64,000 bases of DNA from Fallopia convolvulus. Taxonomy: Eukaryota; Streptophyta; Magnoliopsida; Caryophyllales; Polygonaceae. The translations under genes and the position numbers were made by a program. The DNA is taken from contig OZ024724.1 of the NCBI GenBank assembly GCA_964016875.1, forward strand, positions 50,408,438 through 50,472,437, given 5' to 3'. This document shows positions 46,446 through 58,229 of the stretch, in pieces (within the stretch, counting starts at the first letter, position 1; every line of letters starts with the position of its first letter). Under the pieces are notes generated by a model. It searched no databases and was not told where the DNA came from. It was given only the letters and a program-made list of their open reading frames with translations.

Positions 46446-48764
46446 AAAATTTCAAAAACCGCTTGACCAGATGTCGTAAGAACAAGTGCGTTACCCCTTG
46501 TCCTATCATTTAACTCATTTCTTATGGCGTCCGATTAGATTTAAATAATAAAATGGAGTTGTCAGGTATAGCATTATACGTGCATGTGGATCGACGATAT
46601 AAGTAACTGATCAAATGGGGTCAGAATTCATCGATCTGATGAAGCAGCATTAAAATGATCGAGTAATGTAAGCCGTCAAACACAAACCACGTTTACACCC
46701 TTGAAAAGGGCTGTTCCGGATTTTTGGGTACGTACGTATACATCATTATCTATCACCCGCGTGGTTCATGAGTAGATCAGATTAGGTTTCAAGCTACATG
46801 CATATACATGATGTTATATATTCCATGTTATTTGATCGTGTGACATCTACATGTGTATGCAACTACATGCCCTGCATTTAATTCAAGGAATCAAGAATAG
46901 TAGTGCTTCTGTATCATGTAGTTCAATATATTCAAATAGTACAATTAAATTTTCATATGTTAGCATCAACTTTAATTAGACAGCATATAGATTTTATGGT
47001 AGCAAAAGTCAAAAACAACGACCTTTTACATCGGTTGAATTTTTATGCTGTTTTTTGAGTAAATAAAAAAAAAAAAAAGATACCCTTTTACCCTTTACTT
47101 ACCCTTTAGGCCTTTACCGTATCCGCACATGGGATGTGCACTGTACACGAGCAATGTTGGTGTCTTTTACACCTCTCCTTTTCTTTTTCTACTTTTAATT
47201 TTGGTTTCATGAATCTTTTTTTTTTTGTTTGTCAAATTGGTTTCATGATTATGAATCACGATACTCCAATTTAATTTAAAGATATACATTATGGATTATC
47301 TCAAACTACATGTATGATATTATCACTATTCTAAAAATATTCCTCCTATGATTAAGCATGAGTGTATGATTAGTCAGAAAAAAATATAGAAGTTGATGAA
47401 GTTTCTGTGTTAAATACTATTACACAGAAAGTCTGAGCAACTGAAAATCATCATAAACTGCAACCAAAATTTATAATCCATGAACTTATAAAAAAATGAA
47501 TTATACTCAGTAATTAACTGTGACTAATTGTATATTGTCAATCACGGATGATACTAATTGAACTTATCATTAACCTTGACGAATGGTATACAATTTCTTT
47601 TGATTCTGTTTTGTGGAATGTGTGTGTTTTCTTTGATTTTTCCTTGATTTCATGTTGTTTATATGAGCTATTTTTGTTTAGCTTGATTCGGTACAATTGA
47701 GAATAAATATCTATCCCGCGTAATGAAGTTAGTTTGTGGACCGATAGGTATGTATATGAGACTGGAAACGTGTTTGTACGAGTAAACATGTACTGATGGG
47801 CCTAACACGTACATAAACCCATGAGATTTCATATTAAAATAAATTGATAATAAGAAGAGTAACTTAAGCTGGTTTTTTTTGGATTTTTAATGTAGGATAG
47901 GTATTTATTATCAACAATTACTTTTTAAGCGTTCCATTTAATTTATTAGTCTTACAAAAATATCACCTTGATTAATCTGAGGTATAGGTGCATACTTCCA
48001 GGCCTCCTCCGTCCTAAACCTCGTTTCAACAGGTTATAGTGATCAAAGAAAATTGTGATTATTGTTGTCATTTCACCGAAATTTTAGGGTTTCAAACAAA
48101 CATACAAACATACATCTTTAAATTATTAAAATTCCTGAAAAATTTCTACAAAATAATTGAGTGTATTATAAATACACTCGACAAATCTACCCCAAATTTA
48201 AGGTCATAAAAGATATGATATGAATAGGATGTGGGGGTGTAGAAAGGATCATGTCTATAGTACTTCAATTCTCCCATTCGCCTTGATTTCTGAAGTCCTT
48301 TTGTTTCCAATTACTCTAGCAATTCCACCATCCACATATATGATATGATACTACTATATGTATTTCTTATTATTGGATGGGGAATCGGGTGCACTCTACT
48401 AGCATATCCATCATTATTATCCTGATCAAAAGAGCACTCAAAATGCATTCCATGCCAGTTTGTTTCTACATCCACCATCCATTACATTTACCCCACTTTC
48501 TATTTATTTTTTTAAAATTAATATATGTACGAATTTGTTATATCATAATTTCTTTGTCAAACCTTAATAGTTGAGTTGGTATTTGCATAATGAACATATT
48601 CATAAATTCACACTCAAAATTCACATTTTCCACTATTGTCTCCTAATAGGAAAGAAAAAAGTATATGGTACCTTCTAAAATATTAAGACATAACACTAAT
48701 CAACCAAAGCAAACCAACTTTTCCTTAGAGAGCGCGCCTCACACACTTCTCACACACAACACAA
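46446..48764. other. intergenic sequence, nothing recognised
   Basis: About 2.3 kb of AT-rich DNA with an A tract at about 47066-47080 and no recognisable gene, RNA or element boundary. Confidence 0.5.
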
Positions 48765-50885
48765 GTGAGACGAGAGAGATCGATAACCCTTCCGATCCAA
48801 TGGGTGGAGCTTATTCGATCCGTCCTTTACGAGATACAAAATTTTCCATGTCACATTTTCCCTTTCCCCAAAGAGGTCCTCTCCAAGATTAAAATGATCC
48901 TCCGCTCCTACTACTTATGGGGTGTCATAACCAACTCTAAACGCAACCTGTAGGATCGTAGATCTGTGTTAGTAAGACAAATCGGGAACTGTTCCAGCGA
49001 CAGTTCCCTTACGCAGCGAAATAAAGCAACACAGAAAGTAAACTATAAAACAGAGACAAGGACACGTTTCCTTGTAGAGGAACCTCTACAACCAACTAGC
49101 TGGAGAGTAAACATCTACCTCCCTTGGAGGATTTTGAACACACACTATATTTTGATTGATAGATCGCAACATACACAACACAAAGACGAATTTCTCTATT
49201 GTTCGTAATCCCACTTACAAACAATACTAACGACTAAGTCATTGTGGTTCCTAGATCTAAACTCAATCAAATATAGAGAGTGAACCTGACTCGTTCCTTG
49301 TGCAGTTCCCTTTAGCACAGGAACCAACTCTCCAAGTCGATGGCGATCTTCACGTAGTCTCCATCACTTGGATCTGGAACTTTCTTCTTTGATTTCTGGT
49401 TCGTCGTCTTCACTGGATTAGCTTGGGCTCTCTCTTTCTCACTTTCCTTTATAGATCTTTTGCTTTGCATCCGAGATCTTGAAACGACCTAGCGGCGTCG
49501 CATCCTATTTATAGAAGTTTCCCCTTTTAGCTTGATGCCTTTACCCTTTTTGTCTTGGGGAGTACGACACTATTCAAAAAGACTAGCGCACCCTTTTGCA
49601 TCTCTTTGTATTCGGAGCTTGGCTTGCCGCCCAAGACAATAGTGAAAAGTCTTTATTATCCTTTAATTCATTTGACACGTACTCAGATAGCTTCATGGGG
49701 AATGTTTTCCTTGCTTTTCTCGTAAACTTGTATCTTTCCTGATATTATTTTTAGGGAATTAGTTCCATCTGTTTGTCATTATCAAAACTTCGATTTCTCA
49801 AATAGAGAAACCATTGTTCCAGTGTTAGTTCCTTAACACTGATCCAACACGAACTGACGCCTAAAGATTTTTGTAAGCTAAAACATGAGGGTGTGCTAGG
49901 GTTCAAGGAGCCCCTCTCATGGAATTGAGCTTGTATGGCCATGGCACTCCATGAAATTCATGTTGATAGCAACAACATCTAGTGTCGCTAGGTTAAGGCC
50001 AACTTATTGGGTGATCTTTCTATTTCGCATCTCTACACCAAGCAAAAAATTAGCATCATTTGGCGTAGCCTCCTAAAAATATGTGACCTCCTCTTTCGCG
50101 AATTGTTGTCTCCCAACTCATCCCCCATCATCAAGAACAATGTCTACTCACAACACTTATGACCTCCATAAGTTAGCATTCTAGTTAGCCTTGTCCCGTG
50201 GAGTAAATATATCTGGTTTGGCTTAAACACTCCCAAATGCTCCACGATCACATGATTTCCCTATTGAACCGCCTCCCCACACGTGACCGCATCAGCTGCT
50301 GGATCAACATTGTCGACTTATCATGTACTTTGCAACCAACAAGATAAAACTGACTCTCGTATCGGGAATGAATGCCCCTTCTCCAGAAGAATCATCTGTA
50401 TGCTATGTTGTTGGACCCAAAAGCCTCCCAATATCGAAAGACTTCAAGACATGGACGCAGACTTCAAGACATGGACGCCTGGCTCAATTCTAATTATCGG
50501 AGGAAGAATCTTCATTTCCTCACTATGGAAATTGCTCTCTCCTCACTCGTCTACCACATCTGGTCTACCTGTAATGATGTTGCCTTCAACGCTGCCACCA
50601 AGAAGAGTGCTTTAGGAAGATTGTGCACCGAGTTAGAGCAAGCCTCCTTGCAACAATGGTCCTGGTTTCAACAACTGGTTCAACCTCTTGGGACGCAACA
50701 ATGGACTTGACTACTGAGCACTTTGTATCTCTTTTGTCTATTCTGTAGTTCTTATGAATGGTTTGTTGGCTTACTTTGTTTTATCCCCGGGCATTTTATC
50801 GGTGCACTTGTTAATCCTTCCCTTTTTGTAAATTACTTCCTATCTATATATATTTACCAAAAATTCAAAAAAAAAAAGAAAGAAA
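48765..50885 (+). pseudogene. LINE (non-LTR retrotransposon) 3' fragment
   Basis: It encodes the RT C-terminal region at about 48790-48945 (VELIRSVLYEIQNF, HIFPFPKEVLSKI, YYLWG). The zf-RVT zinc-finger region is at about 50280-50420 (DRISCWINIV in one frame, NECPFSRRI, MLCCW). The LINE C-terminal tail is at about 50520-50708 (LSSLVYHIWSTCNDVAFNA). It ends with a poly(A)-like run at about 50858-50888. It is 5'-truncated, split by a solo LTR at 48949-49849, and full of stops and frame changes. Confidence 0.8.
48949..49849. mobile_element. Copia-type solo LTR inside the LINE
   Basis: A 901-bp unit with plus-strand ends TGTAGGATCGTAGATC and ...gatccaaca. LINE coding similarity stops at one end and resumes at the other. 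The start TGTAGGATCGT matches that of the Copia 3 LTR, so it is probably a related family in minus orientation. The flanking 5-mers (CAACC and CGAAC) are not a clean duplication. Confidence 0.75.
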
Positions 50886-50916
50886 AAAGACTATGTAAAA
50901 ACTTTAATTTTGTGTA

Positions 50917-50960
50917 CTCCCTCCGTCCCATAGAATTTGTCCTAAAAAGACATTTTTTAC
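50917..50960 (+). repeat. orphan mariner/Stowaway-type terminal repeat
   Basis: After TA at 50915-50916 the sequence begins CTCCCTCCGTCCCATAGAAT, the standard plant mariner-like and Stowaway TIR. No inverse partner was found downstream, so this looks like a lone end from a deleted element. Confidence 0.65.
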
Positions 50961-51665
50961 ATATAGTCCGTATTAAAAAATAGATAGAGAAAAAAAAGTA
51001 GTCAATAATATTTTAATTTTTGTTCTTGCATTCATTATAATCGAATTACAGATTAAATTTGCTGAATATATGCAGATGTCTTCATTCTTGTATTGACATC
51101 AAAATTCTCAATCATAATATTGCACTGAACTCTCTGACTTTAATTAATTTAACAGAAGAGAAGAAATTATTTATATGGCAATTGTAGCAGGTAAGGTCAA
51201 AATGAAAAGTCTAGTCGGAATTTGTTGCATAAACCCTACGTACTTGCTTATTATATGTCCACACATACAAATTAAATTGGGCTACAGCTAGCTATATATG
51301 GAATCCAATCTACCACTTTTATTTTCCTTTTTAATAATGTTCGGAATTTCTTGCAGTATGTCATTTTCCCCGTCTCTTGGTTCCCTCTTCTCCATATTTC
51401 GCTAAATAAATTTAATTACTCTCTCTGTCCCTTAAAATTTGTCTAAAAGTACAAAAATTCCAATTTTTAAGAAACATCAAATCTATGAATAGGAAGTGCA
51501 GTACAAGACTTTAAAGTGAGAAAAGCAAATGAAAAGGAATCCATGTGCTTTAATTTCAGCCAATAGGAAGTCTCCAATTTTTTTCAACAACCAATAGAAT
51601 TAAAGCATTCACTTTACACGGATTAGTCTTTAAACTTACACATCTGCCACAATACAAGAACTGCT

Positions 51666-51673
51666 TATATAAA
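51666..51673 (+). promoter_or_regulatory. TATA box of the mariner transposase
   Basis: TATATAAA lies about 100 bp before the transposase ATG, inside the element, with a short leader following. Confidence 0.6.
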
Positions 51674-51771
51674 GGCTTCATTACAGATCTGGTAAACCAG
51701 AGCAGAAAAAACAGAGCATTAAATTTCTGGAAAAAAATTTACAGTAGCATAAGCATCATCGCCAGGCCTTT

Positions 51772-53193
51772 ATGGCTTCAGCATCATTAAATTTAAATGA
51801 AGCCCCACTTGAAGAAGGTGACGCCCCACCACAGTACACACTTGATCTTAATGAAGAACCAGGGGACATAGATGAAGATGCACATCAGCAACCAGGGCAT
51901 CAACAACCAGATTTTGAGCATCACACAACAGAGACAGGGCATCACACAACAGAAGCAGGGCATCAAACACCACAAGCAACACATCATCAACCAACAAAGG
52001 CCAGGCTCAGAAGTGATAAGAGAGTGCACATTTTAATGAAGCTCCTACAAATTGCAAATGGGGGACAACTTAAAAGGAGTGGCATGAAAGATGTTGCACA
52101 AGAGTTTAATGTATCACCAAGGACTATAGCCAGAATATGGAGCATTTATAAGCAACAAATTGCTTCAAATCAAAGGCCGAATGTCACAACAAAGTATCAC
52201 AACAGTGGCAGAAAGAGGATTGAAGTCCAAGCCAGTGCAATCACATCAATAAATATGGGGGACAAATCATGCATAAGGGACTTGGCAAGTAAGCTCAACG
52301 TTTCAAAGAGCACAGCTCATAGATTGATCAAAAGAGGGACCATAAGGCCACATACAAATGCACTCAAGCCAGGGTTGAAGGATTCAAACAAGATAACAAG
52401 GTTAGAATGGATTCTAGACCTACTAAAAGGGGGCACACCAGAAACAAAAAGACAATATTACTCCATGTTTGATTTTGTGCACATAGATGAAAAATGGTTT
52501 AATTTGAGCAAGAAATCACAAAGAGTTTATCTAGCACAACACGAGAGGGGAAAATATAGAGCTGCAAGTTCAAGCAAGTTCATACCAAAGGTCATGTTTA
52601 CAGCAGCTGTAGCAAGACCTAGGTATAATTCAGAGGGGCATTGTACATTTGATGGGAAGATAGGTATCTTTCCCTTCACTTATCAAGAAGTAGCAAAGAG
52701 GAAATCCAAAAACAGAGACAAGGGGACTATTGTTACAAAGCTCATAGAATCAGTCAACAAAACAGTGACAAGAAACATGTTGATCAATCAGATAGTTCCA
52801 GCAATTAAGGCAAAATGGCCACAAGGAGGAGCTCACAAAGTCATTTTCATTCAACAAGATAATGCCAAGGCACATATTACTCAAGAAGATCCACAATGGC
52901 AGCAGGTATATAAACAAAATGGTTTCACTTTTATTTTACTTCAACAACCACCAAATAGTCCCGATTTAAATATTTTAGACCTTGGCTTTTTTCGAAGCAT
53001 TCAATCTTTAATGCATAAGAAAATGCCTAGAGATATTGATCACATGTTAGAGGTTGTAAAAGAAGCATTTTATGAGCTTGATCCCAAAACCTTAGGTAAT
53101 GTGTGGATGTCATTACAATATGTAATGAATGAAATATTGAAGTTAAAGGAGGCAATGATTATGACTTGCCACATGTCAACAAGAAGCGATTAG
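51772..53193 (+). CDS. mariner-like transposase, catalytic triad intact
   Basis: A 473-residue ORF for a plant mariner-like cut-and-paste transposase. It should bind the TIRs, excise the element and insert at TA. Residues 1-75 are low complexity, with SLNLNEAP and LDLNEEP (EAR-like DLNxxP) and His/Gln/Thr repeats. Two helix-turn-helix regions follow: about 105-128 (VAQEFNVSPRTIARIW) and 165-188 (IRDLASKLNVSKSTAHRLI). The catalytic aspartates are D239 (HIDEKWF), D363 (QQDNAKAH) and D403 (ILDLGFF). The last two are separated by exactly 39 residues, the DD39D signature of plant elements. The C-terminus is odd: the ORF ends MTCHMSTRSD, while the expected family tail (GNDYDLPHVNKKRLEAQG) lies in another frame (to 53375), which marks a frameshift at about 53145-53165. 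Whether the shifted protein is active cannot be told from sequence. Length and motifs are otherwise those of a full transposase. Confidence 0.92.
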   Translation: MASASLNLNEAPLEEGDAPPQYTLDLNEEPGDIDEDAHQQPGHQQPDFEHHTTETGHHTTEAGHQTPQATHHQPTKARLRSDKRVHILMKLLQIANGGQLKRSGMKDVAQEFNVSPRTIARIWSIYKQQIASNQRPNVTTKYHNSGRKRIEVQASAITSINMGDKSCIRDLASKLNVSKSTAHRLIKRGTIRPHTNALKPGLKDSNKITRLEWILDLLKGGTPETKRQYYSMFDFVHIDEKWFNLSKKSQRVYLAQHERGKYRAASSSKFIPKVMFTAAVARPRYNSEGHCTFDGKIGIFPFTYQEVAKRKSKNRDKGTIVTKLIESVNKTVTRNMLINQIVPAIKAKWPQGGAHKVIFIQQDNAKAHITQEDPQWQQVYKQNGFTFILLQQPPNSPDLNILDLGFFRSIQSLMHKKMPRDIDHMLEVVKEAFYELDPKTLGNVWMSLQYVMNEILKLKEAMIMTCHMSTRSD

Positions 53194-53375
53194 AAGCTCA
53201 GGGAAATCTACCAAGGGAAATACAATCCCCAATGTGGGCTGTAATTCAAACATGGGACATCATTAATGAGGTTGCACAAGGAGCACAAATAGAAGAAGCA
53301 ACTCAAAATGCAAATGAACAAGCTCAAGGGACTCAAGCTCAAGAAGATGCAGTAGAAGAGAATCACTATGTTTAG
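53145..53375 (+). other. displaced C-terminal tail of the mariner transposase
   Basis: In a frame different from the main ORF, the sequence reads LPHVNKKRLEAQGNLP and a Gln/Glu-rich tail ending ENHYV. This resembles the usual C-terminus of plant mariner transposases and shows where the main ORF has shifted. Confidence 0.75.
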
Positions 53376-53493
53376 GGACATTCTATGAAATGTATCCACT
53401 TTTGTGCACATAACAAACTTTTGCGTAAATGTATAAGTGAAATGTATCCACTTTTGGGGACCTTTTTGAACAAGCAAAATCAGTTTTAGCAAA

Positions 53494-53880
53494 TCTCAGA
53501 TGTCCCCTTATCCATCATAGACACAAGTCATTCTAATTAACTCAACATACAATGGCCTCGTCAGCTTAAAATAAACTGGTAGCCTAATGCATGAATAGTT
53601 AAGTAGAAAAACAAAAAATTGCATCTCAGGTTCAATTGGCATCATCACTGATTAAAAGGAAAAAATTTCTCAGATGTCCCCTTATCCATCATAGACACAA
53701 CTCAGTCAAATTAACTAAACATACAAAGGCCTCATCAGCTCATATTAAACTGGTTTCCTAATGCATGAAGAGGTAATGAGACAAATAGAAATTGCATCTC
53801 AGGTTCAATTGGCATCATCACTGATTACATGGAAAATAATCTCAGATGTTCCCTTATCCATCATAGACACAACTCAGTCA
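53494..53880 (+). repeat. tandem repeat of 171-175 bp, 2.2 copies
   Basis: Units are 53494-53668, 53669-53839 and a partial 53840-53880, each starting tctcagatgtccccttatcc. Other shared landmarks are 'cctaatgcatgaa' and 'ttgcatctcaggttcaattg'. Copies differ by perhaps one in eight positions. Confidence 0.9.
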
Positions 53881-54036
53881 CTGACAATATTTATAATAAA
53901 AACTGAATAAAAACCTATAAGGAAGACACATATTATTTATTCTAGTAGGCTTACCGTTACAATTGAGTTACGTTGTCACTGACAATATTTATAATAAAAA
54001 CCTATAAGGAAGACACATATTAGTTAATCATTTCAA
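53878..54036 (+). repeat. second tandem repeat, 98-bp period
   Basis: 'tcactgacaatatttataat' at 53878 recurs at 53976, followed in both by 'aacctataaggaagacacat'. It directly abuts the larger tandem array. Confidence 0.88.
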
Positions 54037-55424
54037 TTAATCCTAACCTAATCCTAATCCTAATCCCAATACCAAACTATAATTAAGAGGAGGAAATGAC
54101 TGATTTATTTGGTACATAAGACAAGCTTAATGATAAGACTATCGATTGTTCTCTTTCGTACCGGCTAAAATGTTTTTATAATACCATTTTTGGAGCCTTG
54201 TATCCCACCCAAACACAAACAAAATACAGTAGTATTCATCCATCTAATCAGGTCTCTATTATTTTCCAGTGTGGAAAATGTAGATAAGACACATAGGAAA
54301 AATGAAATTAGTAGGTAGCTAGTCGTGTTGGGTGACCCAAAATGATGTTAGGACGTATAATTAATGAGCTGGGCCCACATGACCCACTTACCGAATTCGC
54401 GCACGAATATACTTATATCTTAATTTCATTACATCACAACTTGTACAAAATATACAATACTCGGAATCAATTGGAGTATTTTGGTAAGGAAAGAGATGAA
54501 AAATGATATTATTACTGCCATAAAAATACATTTTCCACTATTCTCCATCCCCTTGTTTGATTGCCCTAATGTGAAATTTGAAAGAAATTAGAAGTTTAAC
54601 AGGGAAAGAGTGAGTGGTTGGAAATCGTATATATGGACACTATGGATTGTGGAAGAAATTGATGGACAATCAAATTTGAAACTGTGAATTGTCGCTTGTC
54701 TTATTCACAGGTGAAGGAGACACCTTGACATAAAACATAACATGATTTGAAGTGTTTCCGATTTTTTTGTAAACTATCATAAGAAGTTCGACCAGTTTAT
54801 CATTTGTCAATTCATATATAACAAGTTCCAAGCATAAATCGATGAAATATCACAAGAAAAAACACAATGTTCACGGGGAGGTAAACCCCCTTAATTCATA
54901 TAGATATATACAACAACTTATACGTGATTTGTCTCAATCATAAAGATTTATTTGATTATGGGGTCTCAATCATCCTATGAAATATGTAGTTGATACTCCG
55001 CTTTCTTGATCCCATATAGTATAGTTGGATTGTTGGAAAGCATCAACAAGATTTAAAAATAAAAATAAAAATCGAGGATCAAGGAGAGACATGAAACTAG
55101 GGGGAGAAAATCGAGGGTGTCATAGCTCTGGTCCATAACATTGGAATGGAGTGGCCTACAGATGAACAATCGACCATAATTTCTGTTTACATACACATTA
55201 GTTGTAGTGGCGGTGGTCCAAAATTCACCAACGAAAGTTGAGCATAAACGATAAGTCACACATGCACGAAAAAAAATTGGGGAAATGAGCGAGGTAGCCC
55301 TAACTTCTTTTATACATTTATATGAAAACTTCTTTCTTTTTATTTCATAGATTATATAGTGAAATTACACGTAAAACAAATTTTAAAAAACATAGTCGGA
55401 AAGATACAAGTGTACTCTTTCTAC
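54037..55424. other. intergenic sequence, nothing recognised
   Basis: AT-rich DNA containing small telomere-like 'cctaatcctaatcc' repeats at about 54042-54066, and no gene. Confidence 0.5.
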
Positions 55425-55625
55425 TAAATTTTTTTAATAAGGAAGGTAATTCGATGTACCAGACATACATGGTAGATCGAGAGGCCAAAAAATAGCAGCC
55501 GAATAATCGGCAAAGAAAGGTAGACATGCTATCAAACAAGCAACCTAAAAAAGCAACAAAAAGACCAACTAAAGAGCGCTAATCGAAGTTGGAACTAAAC
55601 TGAAAAAGCACATGAGGACTAGATT
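55425..55625 (-). mobile_element. non-LTR retroelement 3' tail, copy 3
   Basis: On the minus strand it reads ...ttagcgctctttagttgg..., then tttttggcctctcgatctac, catgtatgtctggtac and an A-rich end at about 55428. It parallels the copies at 4750 and 46060. Confidence 0.58.
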
Positions 55626-55675
55626 GTGCGGAGCACCACGAGAAAAGTAGTGATTTCATAAACGACCCTCTTCTG

Positions 55676-55967
55676 AATTAGATTTTGCAATTTTTCTAGA
55701 CCCTACAATTATATAAAGATTAAAATGTCCCTATCTCCCTAAATTAGATTTTGCACATAAATCGTTAGTATTTATTGTTGATTTACTCACATGAATCAAA
55801 TATCACTCTAGAATCACTCAGAAGAAGAAAGAGCAGGAAAAGAGAACCTCTCAAAATAACAGAAAGTTTAATTGCTTTGTAAAACAAGTTACAAGGATAG
55901 CATAGAGAGCTATTTATATGAGTGTACATTCACCTTTCCTAATACACGTTTCTATCACACTTTATCA
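55676..55967 (-). repeat. Copia 4 3' LTR
   Basis: The minus-strand LTR begins TGATAAAGTGTGATAG right after a purine tract (CTTGAGGGGAG). It shares more than 150 bp with 58230-58460 (landmark 'tttgatttactcacatgaat'). The far end is approximate. Confidence 0.75.
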
Positions 55968-55989
55968 CTCCCCTCAAGTTGAGTATAAA

Positions 55990-58220
55990 ACACATTAACA
56001 ACTCCTAACTTGCCTAGGATTTTATGATATTGATCAAGTGTTACACAATCTTTATAAGCCATCTGCATGCTACTCCTTTGTGTGAATGTATCCCAACACA
56101 ATTTCTTTGTTGAGCAACTTATCTCTTACCAAGTGGTAATCTCCTATATGTGTTTCATCCTTCCATAAAACACGGGGTTCTTGGCAATGTAATTGAAGAT
56201 TTGTTGTCACAGAACATTTCCACTGATTTTATCTTCACTCCTAGCTCATATAGCAATCTAGTCATGCAAGTTATCTCACAACATACACACAATAGTCATT
56301 GCCACATAGAACTGCTTCTTAGTCCTCTAAGAAATCAAGGAGTCTCCTAACATGATGCAAAAGCAAGTCAAGGATCTTCTAGTCATAAGACAACTTTGCC
56401 AATCAGCATCACAAAATGTTGTAAGTTTCAGGTCTGAACTACTTGGCAAGAACAACCCTTGTCCTGGAGCATTCTTCAAATACCTCAGAACATGTTTTGC
56501 AACCCTTCAAAGTTCATCGTTTGGGTGATGCATGAACCGACTTAGCGCTTGAACAACATAGCATATATTAGGTCTAGTAATGGTTAAGTAAATTAGTTTA
56601 CCAACCATTCTTCTATAAGCATGAGGTTGAACTACCTCTTTGGTTCCTTCCAAAGAGAACTTCAACTTAGGATCCAAAGGAGTTTCCACAAGTTTGGATT
56701 TTGTCATCCCTGCTTCTTCTAGCAACTCTAGAGCATATTTTCTCTTATTCAAATGAACTCCCTCTTTCCTTATATTTACTTATATTCCTAGAAAATATCT
56801 GAGATTCCCCCTTTCATTTGGAAAAATCTATTCAAATGACTCTTTAAATCATCTATCTCTTTCTAACTATCTCCAACAATTATCATATCATCTACATACT
56901 CTCTTTCTGACTATCTCCAACAATTATCATATCATCTACATACACAAGTAATGTTGTAAATGAGTGACTTGTTTGCTTAGTAAAGAGAGAATAATATGAC
57001 ATGCTTTGAGTAAAACCAGATGTCTTCACAACTTGAGAGAATTTTATAAACCAATGTCGTGGAGCTTGCGTTAACCCATAAAAAGTTTTATTCAACTTCC
57101 ATACCACATTTGACTTACACCTTTGCACATTGAGTTTGCTCTCTTTAAGATTCTCCCCCTGAGTGCAAACTTCATTTTGTTTAAGCAGATCAAAAGCTGG
57201 TGTCAATTCCATGTAGACCTGTTCTTCTAAGTCACCATGTAGAAAAGCATTGGTCACATCAAGTTGATGAATGTGCCAACCTTTAATAGTAGCCACTGAA
57301 AGAAAAGTTTAGACAAAAATCATCTTTTCTACTAGAGCAAAAGTTTCATTATAATATATGCCTTTCCACTTGTGAGAAACCCCTTGCAACTAGTCAAGCC
57401 TTATACTTGTCTAAGACCCCCATCTGCCTTAGACTTCAACTTAAACAACCACTTGCAAGTCACAATTGACTGATTTGATGGTCGAGATACTAACTCCCAT
57501 GTGTTATTCTTCTCAAGAACTTGAAAGTTCAATAATCATGACTTCACACCACTTAGGATTGGTTAGAGCCTCATCAATAGTTTTTGGCTCAGGTATAGTG
57601 GTCACATTGTTAATAAAGGACAAATATGAAGTAGAACAAGTAGAGTATGTTATAAAAAGAAGGCAAATGATAAGGAGAGAACTTACAAGATGCAAAGGTA
57701 ATTGTTGTGGAGGTTGTACACACATAGTCCTTAAGGCATACTGAAGGTTGAGAAATATGAAAAGAATGTCTTATAGGAGGAGGAGAAGGTGGAGTTAGAC
57801 AATCATTTGGAGGAATATTTGGAATAGGATCAGAGTTTGGAGGCACAATAGAAGGAGAATAATGAGCTAGAGACTCACTAACTATTGAAATATAAGAGTA
57901 ATCATTAACAACTGGACAAGAATCAGTTGAAGTAGAATGATTTTTATTTAATCCACAATCAAGAGTAGATTGAGATGGAATAACTTCTTGTAAAGTAAGA
58001 TAGCTATATGGAAAGCAAGTTTCTAAAAAATGCACATCTCTACTTATTTGAGTTTTGTGAGTTCTCAAAACCTAATGCGCGGAGAAGCATAAAATTTGAG
58101 AGCTCTTGCAGTTTTAAGAATGTATATATGCTTTCTCTCTGCCCTCCCATTTTGTTGAGGTGTAGCGATACAAGAACTCTCATGAACAATTAGAGAGTAA
58201 GTAAGAAGAGAGATCAAGAA
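55990..58220 (-). pseudogene. Copia 4: internally deleted Ty1/copia polyprotein
   Basis: The minus strand encodes a piece of integrase C-terminus at about 58190-58030 (including the PQQN-like and DVHFLE stretches) and a variable linker (about 58000-57600). RT follows at 57296-56892 (HIHQLDVTNAFLHGDLEEQV, FYGLTQAPRHWFIKF, LLVYVDDMIIVGD), then the RT/RNase H junction at 56752-56507 (KRKYALELLEEAGM, PLDPKLKFSL, YLTITRPNICYVVQALSRFM). A 60-bp duplication of the YVDD-proximal region occurs at 56865-56945. Gag, protease and most of integrase are missing, as is most of RNase H. Confidence 0.85.
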
Positions 58221-58229
58221 TAAAGAATT

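Larger units (their letters stand above)
51419..53470 (+). mobile_element. mariner-like element (plant DD39D type)
   Basis: The left TIR CTCTCTCTGTCCCTTAAAAT follows TA at 51417-51418. A TATA box and a transposase gene follow. Near the right side, 'aaatgtatccacttttg' occurs twice (about 53388 and 53439), and 'cttttggggacc' at about 53451 looks like a degenerate inverse of the left TIR. The right TA boundary is not clean, so the end is approximate. Confidence 0.75.
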
